Shown: positions 25,917 to 33,209 of the stretch, in pieces
Position numbering within the stretch: the first letter of the stretch is position 1
Layout: each line of letters starts with the position of its first letter
The notes under the pieces: model-generated
Databases searched by the model: none
What the model was told of the DNA's origin: nothing
Seen by the model: the letters and a program-made list of their open reading frames with translations, nothing else
Position numbers and translations under genes: made by a program
NCBI RefSeq assembly: GCF_021538895.1
Contig: NZ_JADDRL010000035.1
Span: 1-64,000 of the forward strand
DNA length: 64,000 nucleotides
Reading direction: 5' to 3'
DNA from: Streptomyces olivochromogenes
GTDB lineage: Bacteria > Actinomycetota > Actinomycetes > Streptomycetales > Streptomycetaceae

Positions 25917-26648
25917 CTACGAGGTGCGCTGGCGCGGGTACAGGATCGGTGGCTTGTCGGTCGGGTTGGCAAGCATCCGGCGGACGGTTTCCGGGTGCCA
26001 GCGGTCTCCGCGCTTCGGCCGGATACCTTCGGCCTCTAGCACCGCGGCGATCTCACGGAAGGACAGCTCGTCCTCGTCGCGGAGCTGGCGGGCACGGGCG
26101 CGGCCGGCCTGCTCCGCTTCCGCCTCGGCCGGCTCCTTCTGGTGGGCCCGCCATCCGTACGGCGGGGCACCGTAGGCGTATCCGCCCTGTTCGGCCTTCT
26201 CGCGCCGTCCGTGACGGAGTCGGGCGGCGATCATCGACCGCTCCAACTGGGCAAAGACGCCCATCATCTGGCGCATGGCGGTGCGCATCGGGTCGTCCGG
26301 GTCGTCCGGGTGGACTTCCCCGGAGTCCGCGGTGAACGCGCGTCCGCCGTGCTTCCAGATCTGGGCCAGGATGGCCTCCTGGACGACGAGGGTGCGGGCG
26401 AACCTGTCGAGGTTCGGCGCAATGATGCCGTCCGCGGTGCCGTCCTCGATCTCGGTCAGTGCGTCGGCAAGCCCGGGGCGTTCAGCGCTCTCCAGCGTTC
26501 CGGAGCGTCCTTCATCGCGGTAGATGGTGCGGCCAAGCCGGTGGCCAACCTCGCGGCACCACCGGCGCACGTGCTTCTCCTGAACGTCGAGTCCGTACCC
26601 GTCGAGTTGGCGCCCGGTGCTGACGCGGATGTACCCCACAAGCCTCAT
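25917..26648 (-). CDS. serine recombinase
   Basis: About 243 residues; starts at ATG 26648 (MRLVGYIRVSTGRQ) or the upstream codon at 26654. Ser in YIRVST is the nucleophile, and the supporting Arg residues appear in APNLDRFARTL and QLERSMIAARLRHG. GGYAYGAPPYGWR and SFREIAAVLEAEGIRPKRGD are the start of a recombinase domain, cut short compared with 450-550-residue large serine integrases. It carries no long zinc-ribbon/coiled-coil region, so it may be a small site-specific recombinase rather than a phage-type integrase. All catalytic residues appear intact. Confidence 0.85.
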   Translation of the reverse strand: MRLVGYIRVSTGRQLDGYGLDVQEKHVRRWCREVGHRLGRTIYRDEGRSGTLESAERPGLADALTEIEDGTADGIIAPNLDRFARTLVVQEAILAQIWKHGGRAFTADSGEVHPDDPDDPMRTAMRQMMGVFAQLERSMIAARLRHGRREKAEQGGYAYGAPPYGWRAHQKEPAEAEAEQAGRARARQLRDEDELSFREIAAVLEAEGIRPKRGDRWHPETVRRMLANPTDKPPILYPRQRTS

Positions 26649-26768
26649 GGGCACATGATGACGGGCTGTACTGACAATGGGCCGTGACCTGGAGTGTCAC
26701 AGAAGGTGGCATAACTGTGACGCCGGAGAGACCCTATCGAGCCTTGAGCGGCTGCCACTGAGGCTGCG

Positions 26769-26993
26769 TCAGGCAGGGAGGTGGGGCGGTACCTCCCCGG
26801 CCCGGCCGCCAGCTCCAAGGGTCCGCCGCAGGGCCGGGAACGGCGCCGGGTGCATACCGAGCACTCCCCGGGCCCGCAGCTCATCCAGGTCGGGGAGGCG
26901 GACTCCAGGGAGGGAGTCGAGTAGATCGGCCTGGGCAGCGCGGATCTGTGCGGACGGCTGGGGGCCAGGGCCAAGAGTGCGGCGGTCTGTCAC
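26769..26993 (-). CDS. small hypothetical protein
   Basis: 74 residues from GTG 26993, overlapping the end of the upstream frame (GTGA). MTDRRTLGPGPQPSAQIRAA then LPDLDELRARGVLGMHPAPF; Pro- and Leu-rich, no motif. The stop-start overlap suggests coupling with the frame at 26990-27181. Confidence 0.45.
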   Translation of the reverse strand: MTDRRTLGPGPQPSAQIRAAQADLLDSLPGVRLPDLDELRARGVLGMHPAPFPALRRTLGAGGRAGEVPPHLPA

Positions 26994-27181
26994 GCGGTCA
27001 TCGTAGGGCGGCGCTTCAACTGCTCACCCCTGACCGAAGGCCTGGACGGCGTCGGCGTGCAGGGGGACTCGGCATGTGTTGGCCCGGATATGGGGAGCTT
27101 ATCCGGGATCCATAGCCAAGGGCTGCCCGTGAACACCACGGGATCGCCGAACGGGTCCAGGATCCCCAGCCCGTTCGACAA
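26990..27181 (-). CDS. small hypothetical protein, possibly 5'-truncated
   Basis: Frame containing GLGILDPFGDPVVFTGSPWL WIPDKLPISG. The only start in frame is a TTG at 27181 without a good ribosome binding site. The alternative upstream frame reads VDRLVERAGDPG, so a frameshift may have broken the true N-terminus. Confidence 0.35.
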   Translation of the reverse strand: MSNGLGILDPFGDPVVFTGSPWLWIPDKLPISGPTHAESPCTPTPSRPSVRGEQLKRRPTMTA

Positions 27182-27200
27182 GCCGATCCACCCCTACAGC

Positions 27201-28001
27201 TCACTGCGGCGGCCCGTCTCCTCCCGCGCCCAGGTTGTAAAACTCGGACCCACCGCCCGTGTCTGGGCGCGGCCGACGCAACTTCATCCGAGCCTCGCGC
27301 CATATGCGCCAAGTGACGATGTAGGCACCGCTGGCTAGCGGTATGGCAGCCACCCACATCAACAACCGCGCAATCGTCCACCACGTCGTTTCTGCCGACC
27401 ATCCGCCCGCGGCCGGAGTGACGACCAGCCTGCCGGTGCCCAGCCACGCCAGGAAGCAAGCCAGCGCGACAGCCACAGCGCTGATCGTCACTTTCAAAGC
27501 GACGATCGCACGTGAACAGTGCGTGGCCACTGTTCCCGGCGTGATCCCCATGAGTCTGGCTGTCTCGGACTGGGTGAGTCCCAGGACTTTGTTCCATAGC
27601 ACTGCTGTGCGCTGCTGCTGCGGTAGAGCGCTCAGCGCGACATCCAGGTCAAGACGCAGGTCGGTTGCCGCGCAGGGATCGTCCAGGGGGCCGGCGTCCT
27701 CCAACTGCAGATCCAGGTTTCTCGATCCGTAGCCCTGGCCGGTGCGGTAGTAGCGCTGCGTCGCCTGCCAGACCTCGTTCTTGATGACGCGGTAGACGTA
27801 CGGGCGAAGTCGCCCAATCGGATTGTTGCGGGCCAGCACGCTCGCGATGGCGTTCTGGACCAAGTCCTCGGGGTCGGCTGCCGACTGCGGGACCCCCAAG
27901 GCCGTGAGCTGCTTCCGGGCAAAGCCGACCATCTGCTTTTTTCGCTCGGCGAACAGAGCCGACACCTCGGCGGTTCGGTCTGGGGTCTCCAGTTCAGTCA
28001 T
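27201..28001 (-). CDS. sigma-70 family (ECF-like) sigma factor with C-terminal membrane segments
   Basis: 266 residues from ATG 28001. Region 2 is FARKQLTALGVPQSAADPED LVQNAIASVLAR...YVYRVIKNEVWQ. Region 4 is ALSALPQQQRTAVLWNKVLG followed by TQSETARLMGITPGTVATHC, a clear helix-turn-helix. Two hydrophobic helices follow (ISAVAVALACFLAWLGTGRL and IARLLMWVAAIPLASGAYIV), then a basic tail. Membrane-anchored ECF-type sigma factors are known in actinobacteria, where the extension can act as a built-in inhibitor. It overlaps a small membrane-protein gene upstream (ATGACTGA), so the two are co-translated. Confidence 0.8.
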   Translation of the reverse strand: MTELETPDRTAEVSALFAERKKQMVGFARKQLTALGVPQSAADPEDLVQNAIASVLARNNPIGRLRPYVYRVIKNEVWQATQRYYRTGQGYGSRNLDLQLEDAGPLDDPCAATDLRLDLDVALSALPQQQRTAVLWNKVLGLTQSETARLMGITPGTVATHCSRAIVALKVTISAVAVALACFLAWLGTGRLVVTPAAGGWSAETTWWTIARLLMWVAAIPLASGAYIVTWRIWREARMKLRRPRPDTGGGSEFYNLGAGGDGPPQ

Positions 28002-28185
28002 GCGGTCCCCGCCTCGCCTCACGTCGCTCGCCCACTGCCCGGCCGCCCGACTCCCGCTCGGCCCGCACAAGTTCGGCCTTGCCCGACGCCCGGATACGGA
28101 AGGCGATGCTTCGCAACACGCTGCTCAGCGCCGGGGCGAACACGCCCATCAACAACATGACGACACCCACGCCCGTCAACTGCAC
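27994..28185 (-). CDS. small membrane protein coupled to the sigma factor
   Basis: 63 residues from GTG 28185, preceded by GGAGGGGGTTCCC. MQLTGVGVVMLLMGVFAPAL is one membrane helix, followed by a basic cytoplasmic tail (RIRASGKAELVRAERESGG). The stop overlaps the sigma ATG. A role as sigma partner or regulator is an inference from position only. Confidence 0.6.
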   Translation of the reverse strand: MQLTGVGVVMLLMGVFAPALSSVLRSIAFRIRASGKAELVRAERESGGRAVGERREARRGPHD

Positions 28186-28280
28186 GGGAACCCCCTCCAG
28201 TCTGCGGCCATGAGCGCCTCACCGTGAAGCAGCGGCCGTACAACCCTTCACAGTCGCCCAGCCGCCGGATTCTTGACACG

Positions 28281-28470
28281 ACACCCAAGATTTTTCGGCG
28301 CGGTCTTCTCCGGCGGCACGGTCGGTTTCTTCGGCGCGGTGTTCTCCGGCGGCACGGTCAACTTCGAGGGCGCGGTCGGTGGGCCGCCCACTGGCCTGGT
28401 CCCACCGAGCGGGTCGCCGTTGCCGACCGGGCTCAGTCTGCCGCCAACCTGGCACCCGGCTGGCTCCTGA
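28281..28470 (+). pseudogene. remnant of a FSGG-repeat (pentapeptide-like) protein
   Basis: FFGAVFSGGTVGFFGAVFSG GTVNFEGAVGGPP then PTGLVPPSG. Two repeats of the F-x-G-A-x-F-S-G-G-T-V type, followed by the Pro-rich end usual for Streptomyces pentapeptide-like proteins. The long N-terminal part is absent. Confidence 0.5.
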
Positions 28471-28703
28471 TGAGGAGGCTCTGGCATCGGGGCGCGTGGG
28501 CCCTAGGGTGATCGCGACATTGGAACGACCCACCACCCGCCATGCCGCCGCCGACCGCGAGTTCGCCGCGCTCCTCAACCCCCGGCCCACCCCGGCGGGC
28601 ATGTGACCCAGCTCACGTCGCAATGTCCAAGATTCATTGCCGCTGGCCCTGCCTCCCGGGACTGAGAGGGGAACAGCCCGCACCAACAAAGGAGCACCGT
28701 GCA

Positions 28704-29585
28704 GTGACTTCCCCGCCGATCCTCCACCTCCTCCCCGAGCCCGCTCCCTCCCAAGGACGACCGGAGGTCTGGATCAACATCGCCGCCACAGCCGAGGACG
28801 GCATCACCCTGGAACGGCGGGACGGCCCCAGGTCCGAAGCACCGGTGGAGCTGACGATTCCGCACGCCCTCCTGGGGCTGGAGCCGAACTGGGAGCCGCC
28901 CCCCGCCCCGGAGCGCATCCAGCAACGCGAGCCGTCCCCCGTCCCGGAGCTGATCCGCGCGGTGCAGTTCCGCGGCTGGGTCAGCGGTACATGGAACACC
29001 TCATTTGACCAACAGATCACCCCCCGAGCGCGCGCCCAGGCACTTGATCACTTCCTCGCCGCCAAAGTCCTTGTCGTCCCACGAAGCGAGCGCTGGCGGG
29101 AAGCCGTGTCCACTGCGCTGCTCGGCGGCTGGTGCGAGCCCCTGTGGCAGACCGGGCGCCTGCCCAACTCCGCGCTCGACGCGCTGAAGGCGGAGGCCCG
29201 CATGCTGCACCGACAGCTCGTGCCGTTGTGGAAGCGCGGCACCCGGCACGGGCGGGTGCTGTCCCTGGACGCCGCCCTCGGCGACGGGCTGTCGCTGTAC
29301 GACCTGGTCGCCGCCGACATCGACCATCTGCGACACGCGGCGGACGGGGTGTTCACGGACGAGCGGCTCAAGGCCGTCCTGCGCGGTCTGACCCCAGACG
29401 AGCGGCGGGTGGTGGTCGCGTACGCCGCGGGCGAGGGCACCACCTGGACGGAGGCCGCTACGGTCGCCGGCGCCACCGCCCCCGAGGCCTTCGGTGAGCG
29501 CGTGCGCCGCAAGGCCAAGCGGCTGGCCGACGAGCAGCGACGGCGCGCTGCCCAGAGGCGGAGCGGTTCGACGCCGCCGTGCTGA
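28704..29585 (+). CDS. conserved hypothetical with sigma-region-4-like C-terminus
   Basis: 293 residues from GTG 28704, preceded by AAAGGAGCACC. N-terminal 60 residues are Pro-rich. The middle is helical (WREAVSTALLGGWCEPLWQT; EARMLHRQLVPLWKRG). The end reads LTPDERRVVVAYAAGEGTTW then TEAATVAGATAPEAFGERVR RKAKRL, resembling sigma region 4/HTH-like signalling domains. No catalytic motif. A relation to the neighbouring sigma factor is not evident from sequence. Confidence 0.55.
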   Translation: MTSPPILHLLPEPAPSQGRPEVWINIAATAEDGITLERRDGPRSEAPVELTIPHALLGLEPNWEPPPAPERIQQREPSPVPELIRAVQFRGWVSGTWNTSFDQQITPRARAQALDHFLAAKVLVVPRSERWREAVSTALLGGWCEPLWQTGRLPNSALDALKAEARMLHRQLVPLWKRGTRHGRVLSLDAALGDGLSLYDLVAADIDHLRHAADGVFTDERLKAVLRGLTPDERRVVVAYAAGEGTTWTEAATVAGATAPEAFGERVRRKAKRLADEQRRRAAQRRSGSTPPC

Positions 29586-29647
29586 CCGCGCCTCCGCTTC
29601 CCCACACCGGCCAGCTCTCTCCCCTCGTCGCCGTGAGGTGCCTCACG

Positions 29648-29676
29648 TAGAGGGGAGTTGCGCGGCTAACCCCTCG
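29648..29676 (+). promoter_or_regulatory. conserved upstream element, copy 3
   Basis: GAGGGGAGTTGCGCGGCTAA CCCCTCGCTCCC; shares AGTTGCG and GCTARCCCCTCG with copy 1. It lies 121 bp before ATG 29797. Confidence 0.45.
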
Positions 29677-29796
29677 CTCCCCCACTCTCGGCACTGTCAG
29701 ATCCGCTGCCCGCGACGCAAGGGCTGGGACTGCTGCACGCTCCGCCCTGCACGCGCACATGGCGCGTCTGCCCTCCGAGCCCGAAGGACCACCGAC

Positions 29797-30111
29797 ATGA
29801 CCACCCGCCCGTCCGCGCGCCGTCTCCTCGCCCGGACCGCCCCGCCCGTCGGCGCCGGCGGCCTGGCCCTCGTCACCGCGTCCTACGTCGGCGCCCCCGC
29901 GTGGGTCCTCGCGGTATCCGCCGCGGCCGGTGCCTTCATCGGTGTCCTTCCGCAGGAATCCGAGCACCGACGTGACGTGTGGCGGGACTGGCTCCGCCAC
30001 AGGGAGCGCATGGCGCGCCTGCGGATCACCGCCGCGCAGGCCCAGCCCCGAGCCTCGGGGGTTCGAGGGCCGCGGGAGGAGCGAGCCGTACCGCCGACTA
30101 CTCCTGGGTGA
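29797..30111 (+). CDS. small membrane protein with basic tail
   Basis: 104 residues from ATG 29797 (GAAGGACC upstream). Hydrophobic helices VGAGGLALVTASYVGAPAWV and LAVSAAAGAFIGVL are followed by a charged helix EHRRDVWRDWLRHRERMARL. The 3' end overlaps the DUF397 gene on the other strand by 14 bp. Third gene behind the recurrent element. Confidence 0.55.
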   Translation: MTTRPSARRLLARTAPPVGAGGLALVTASYVGAPAWVLAVSAAAGAFIGVLPQESEHRRDVWRDWLRHRERMARLRITAAQAQPRASGVRGPREERAVPPTTPG

Positions 30112-30304
30112 ACGTACGCCGCGAGAGGGCGAGGAAGGCGTGCCAGGCCGGTGCGGATATGGCCAAGAGCCTGAGGTCTGGGGCCTTGGAGTCGCGTACG
30201 GCGACTCCGTCATGGCTGCGGGCCACCTCGACACACGCGTTGTCGAACTCGCCGCAGCGGTGTGAGCTTGTGTGCCAGCCGGTGAGCGGCAGCCCCCTTG
30301 CCAC
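30098..30304 (-). CDS. DUF397 protein
   Basis: 68 residues: GWHTSSHRCGEFDNACVEVA then VAVRDSKAPDLRLLAISAPA WHAFL. This matches the DUF397 core (W-x-S-S...C-VEV...V-VRDSK...L-F--AW--F). DUF397 proteins pair with XRE/DUF5753 regulators, and such a regulator lies at 32312. Known pairs include WhiJ- and Scr1-type loci that modulate development. Confidence 0.85.
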   Translation of the reverse strand: MARGLPLTGWHTSSHRCGEFDNACVEVARSHDGVAVRDSKAPDLRLLAISAPAWHAFLALSRRTFTQE

Positions 30305-30652
30305 AAGGCCTCCTGATGTCCGGTGCGCCCGGCGGTCGGCCGCGACGTCGTCCCGCTCACGAGTCTAGGAGTAACTTCCTTGCGCGGGCGGCCGGTTGGG
30401 GTGAGAGGGTCAGGGCATCCCCCGTGAACCGCGGTGATACCTAGGTCGGCACCGCGGCTACCGCCCCGGTTCCTCGGATGCGGTCGCGGATCTGCTACGT
30501 ACGTGCCTGGGCCATATCCGGGTTGGCGTCCACCAGTGCTGCGGCAGCTGGCGAACCGCTCGTCGGGGATGAGCATGCGGGCCAGTGTTGGAACCGGGCC
30601 GGGGATATGCGCCCAGGTCTGGTTCTTTCGCGGGATGCAGGCCTGGGTGTTG
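30305..30652. other. intergenic, nothing recognised
   Basis: Upstream region of the DUF397 gene and downstream of 30653. No supported gene. Confidence 0.4.
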
Positions 30653-31327
30653 CTACTGGCGGGCGTCGTGGCGCAGGCCGGTGACAGGAGCCAGACAGGC
30701 TGCCGCGTGGTCGGCAGCATCCTGGTCGGCCGTCTGGGCGAGCAACTGGCGATGGCCGTCGGCGATCAGGCGGGCGACGCGGAGAGGGGCGCACAACATC
30801 GCGGGCGAGTCCATGGGCACGGACCAGTAGGACTCAAGATCGGATCGCTTCTGGTTGGCGTTCGGCCACGGCACGCCCAGGTGGGTGCCCCGGCCGAACA
30901 CAGCAACGCCTGCCGCTCGCCAGTCCTCGATTGCCTGTTGCCATGTCCTGGGCACGCTGGCCGGAACCAGAGCGTAGTACCGCTGCCGGTGCCGGTCGCA
31001 GATCACGGGCCCGCCCTGCAGGGCTTCGCCGAGCATGGCGTCGACGTCCGCCGGCGTCGTGCTCGCGGAGACAGCCTGGACCAGCGGGCCGGGGAGGCGG
31101 ATGGCGGCGAACAGGGTGCCGAGCGGCAGCAGGGTGATGCCGTGCTCCTGCCACTCCATGCGGGCGCGGTCCCGCCCGTAGTCCGGCAGGGTCGACAGCA
31201 GCCAGTGCTGTGTAGCGAGGTAACGCTCTGCGCGGGTGTGAACCAGTACGCCGGGTGCGGCAGCAGGTGTCCCGTCTTCTTGCCCACTGGGGTCGGCCGG
31301 CATGTCCGGGAAGGTACGGTTCGCCAC
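30653..31327 (-). CDS. hypothetical protein linked to XRE/DUF6879 loci
   Basis: 224 residues: TLFAAIRLPGPLVQAVSAST, GGPVICDRHRQRYYALVPAS, VFGRGTHLGVPWPNANQKRS and ESYWSVPMDSPAMLCAPLRV. The core pattern (GTLFAAIRLP...GGPVICD...YYALVP...GVP...YW.VP) recurs in Streptomyces regulators' neighbourhoods and resembles the N-terminal part of primase-polymerase-like proteins, but I see no catalytic acidic triad. Divergent from the 31535 gene. Confidence 0.55.
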   Translation of the reverse strand: MANRTFPDMPADPSGQEDGTPAAAPGVLVHTRAERYLATQHWLLSTLPDYGRDRARMEWQEHGITLLPLGTLFAAIRLPGPLVQAVSASTTPADVDAMLGEALQGGPVICDRHRQRYYALVPASVPRTWQQAIEDWRAAGVAVFGRGTHLGVPWPNANQKRSDLESYWSVPMDSPAMLCAPLRVARLIADGHRQLLAQTADQDAADHAAACLAPVTGLRHDARQ

Positions 31328-31534
31328 GTCGACTCCTCGCAGTCAGCCACGTCCCCTGGAGGCTCCGCAGTCTCACCGGGGTTTCGTCGTACCTCCTGAC
31401 GGTAGAGGCGTGAACACGGCCACCGCCAGGAATGTGCACCGATGTACAGGCGTCTTGATTGCGGCCTTGAACTGCCGATTTTCCCGCCCGACTGTGATGT
31501 GCATCCTTGAACACAGCAATCAGTGGAGGCGACT
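31328..31534. promoter_or_regulatory. divergent promoter region
   Basis: Separates the minus-strand gene at 31327 from the plus-strand operon at 31535. Two TTGA boxes (TTGATTGCGGCC, TTGAACACAGCAAT) are possible -35 elements. AATGTGCACCGATGT and GTGATGTGCATCCT are related sequences that could be operator halves. Confidence 0.35.
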
Positions 31535-31795
31535 GTGGATCTACAGTTCATCGGGATCGACCCCAACACCGGGGACGGTGAGAGCCCCACCGTGTGGGTC
31601 GACCAGGACGCAAAGGAACTCGTGCTCCAAGGGTGGAAGCCGGGCCCCGGCCTCGAAGCGGCATGCGCCAGGTTCGAACTCCCGGGCCACGCCGCGGGCA
31701 TCCCCGACCACGAGGCCGTGATTCGTATCCCCGCCCGGATGGTGCCGATGATCAGGGAGGCGTGCGATGCCCTCGAACGTGCCGACGTGGGATGA
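31535..31795 (+). CDS. small conserved protein of XRE/DUF6879 operon
   Basis: 86 residues from GTG 31535 (GGAGGCGACT upstream). MDLQFIGIDPNTGDGESPTV WVDQDAKELVLQGWK and IPDHEAVIRIPARMVPMIRE. This protein precedes DUF6879 and XRE genes in many streptomycetes. Overlaps the next gene by 29 bp. Function unknown. Confidence 0.7.
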   Translation: MDLQFIGIDPNTGDGESPTVWVDQDAKELVLQGWKPGPGLEAACARFELPGHAAGIPDHEAVIRIPARMVPMIREACDALERADVG

Positions 31796-32297
31796 ACTCC
31801 TCGGCTCGGCCACCAGCGCAGCCATTCATCTGGAAATGCGGGACGCCTACGCCGTCGACTACGAGAAGGGCCCATTCGCCGACTGGCGGGCCGGCCACCG
31901 CCACAACCCGGAGGACCGCGCGTCGTGGTGGCGACCATGGCTCGACCTCATCCAGGACACGGTGGGCCGCGGAGTCGTCGTCCGCCGGGCCCGTATCGTC
32001 TCGGAACCGGTCAGCGAGTACACCCGCTTCCTGTACGACAACACCTTCACCAACGTCGCCGCGGGCGAGCAGGTCCGATGGCTGCCCCGCCGCCAGGCCA
32101 GCACCATCGCCCTGCCGGGCAACGACTTCTGGCTGATCGACGGCCAACGCATCCGGTGGAACCACTTCACCGGCGAGGGCGCCTCGGCAGGCGGGGAAAT
32201 CAGCGATGAGATCGCCGCAGCAAAACTGTGCGCCGATTCCTTCGAAGCGGTGTGGGCACGCGCCATCCCGCACGACCAGTACACGATCAACCGGTAA
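31767..32297 (+). CDS. DUF6879 protein
   Basis: 176 residues: LLGSATSAAIHLEMRDAYAV, WWRPWLDLIQDTVGRGVVVR RARIVSEPVSEYTRFLYDNT, VAAGEQVRWLPRRQASTIAL PGNDFWLID. This is the whole DUF6879 pattern. Acts, by context, with the XRE regulator that starts 15 bp downstream. Confidence 0.85.
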   Translation: MPSNVPTWDELLGSATSAAIHLEMRDAYAVDYEKGPFADWRAGHRHNPEDRASWWRPWLDLIQDTVGRGVVVRRARIVSEPVSEYTRFLYDNTFTNVAAGEQVRWLPRRQASTIALPGNDFWLIDGQRIRWNHFTGEGASAGGEISDEIAAAKLCADSFEAVWARAIPHDQYTINR

Positions 32298-32311
32298 GGC
32301 CAGGCCAGCTC

Positions 32312-33163
32312 ATGCCCATGTCCCCCTCCTCCTCGGCCCAGGCCGCCCGCGAAGCCGTCGCGCAGCGCCTGAAGGAACTCCGCGCGGACGCCGGAATCAC
32401 CGGGCCTGAGCTGGCCTCCCACTGTGGCTGGTCCCACCCGAAGACGTACCGGATCGAGGGCGCCCGCACCCCGCCGTCGCCCGACGACATCCGCCGCTGG
32501 TGCGAAGCATGCGGCGCTGCCGGCCAGGCCGACGACATCATCGCCCAGTCCCGCACCGCCGAGTCGATGTACACGGAGTGGAGACGCAAAGCCCGCACCG
32601 GGCTGAAGCAGCTGCAGCAAAGCTACGTGCCGCTGTTCAAGGCAACGAAGCTGTTCCGGGTGTACTCCCCCACCATGGTTCCGGGCCTGCTCCAGACCGA
32701 GGGCTACGCTCGCGGGCTCATGTCCACCATCACCCAGTTCCGCGGCATCCCCAACGACGTGGCAGACGCGGTGGCCGCCCGTCTCGAACGCTCCCGGATC
32801 ATCCATGAACCGGGCTACCGGTTCTCCATGGTGATCGAAGAACCAGTGCTCCACTACCAGTTGGGGGACCAGGACGCGATGGCCGCCCAGCTCGGCTATC
32901 TACTCACGGCCGGGGCCCTGCCGCAGGTGTCGCTGGGCATCATCCCCAGCGCGACGACTGCGCGTCCGATGTGGCCACAAGAACTGTTCCACATGTACGA
33001 CGAGACTCTCGTCTCCGTCGAGTTGCTGGCTGCCCGCGTCCAGATCACCCAGCCGTCCGAGATCGCCCTGTACATAAAGGCGTTCGACAAGCTACGCGAT
33101 CTGGCCGTCTACGGGGCAGAGGCACGCGCCCTGATCGTGCGCGCTCTAGACGCCATCCGCTGA
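32312..33163 (+). CDS. XRE-family regulator with DUF5753 domain
   Basis: 283 residues. Residues about 15-70 hold the helix-turn-helix (VAQRLKELRADAGITGPELA, GWSHPKTYRIEGARTPPSPD). DUF5753 follows: QQSYVPLFKATKLFRVYSPT MVPGLLQTEGYA, RLERSRIIHEPGYRFSMVIE EPVLHYQLGD and VSLGIIPSATTARPMWPQEL FHMYDE. Same family as Scr1/AbaA/WhiJ-type regulators, which control development and secondary metabolism with DUF397 or DUF6879 partners. ATG 32312 lies 15 bp after DUF6879. The CRISPR array begins 47 bp after its stop. Confidence 0.9.
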   Translation: MPMSPSSSAQAAREAVAQRLKELRADAGITGPELASHCGWSHPKTYRIEGARTPPSPDDIRRWCEACGAAGQADDIIAQSRTAESMYTEWRRKARTGLKQLQQSYVPLFKATKLFRVYSPTMVPGLLQTEGYARGLMSTITQFRGIPNDVADAVAARLERSRIIHEPGYRFSMVIEEPVLHYQLGDQDAMAAQLGYLLTAGALPQVSLGIIPSATTARPMWPQELFHMYDETLVSVELLAARVQITQPSEIALYIKAFDKLRDLAVYGAEARALIVRALDAIR

Positions 33164-33209
33164 ATCCGAGCACACGAAGGCGGCCGAGTCTTCCAGGACG
33201 GGGATGCGG

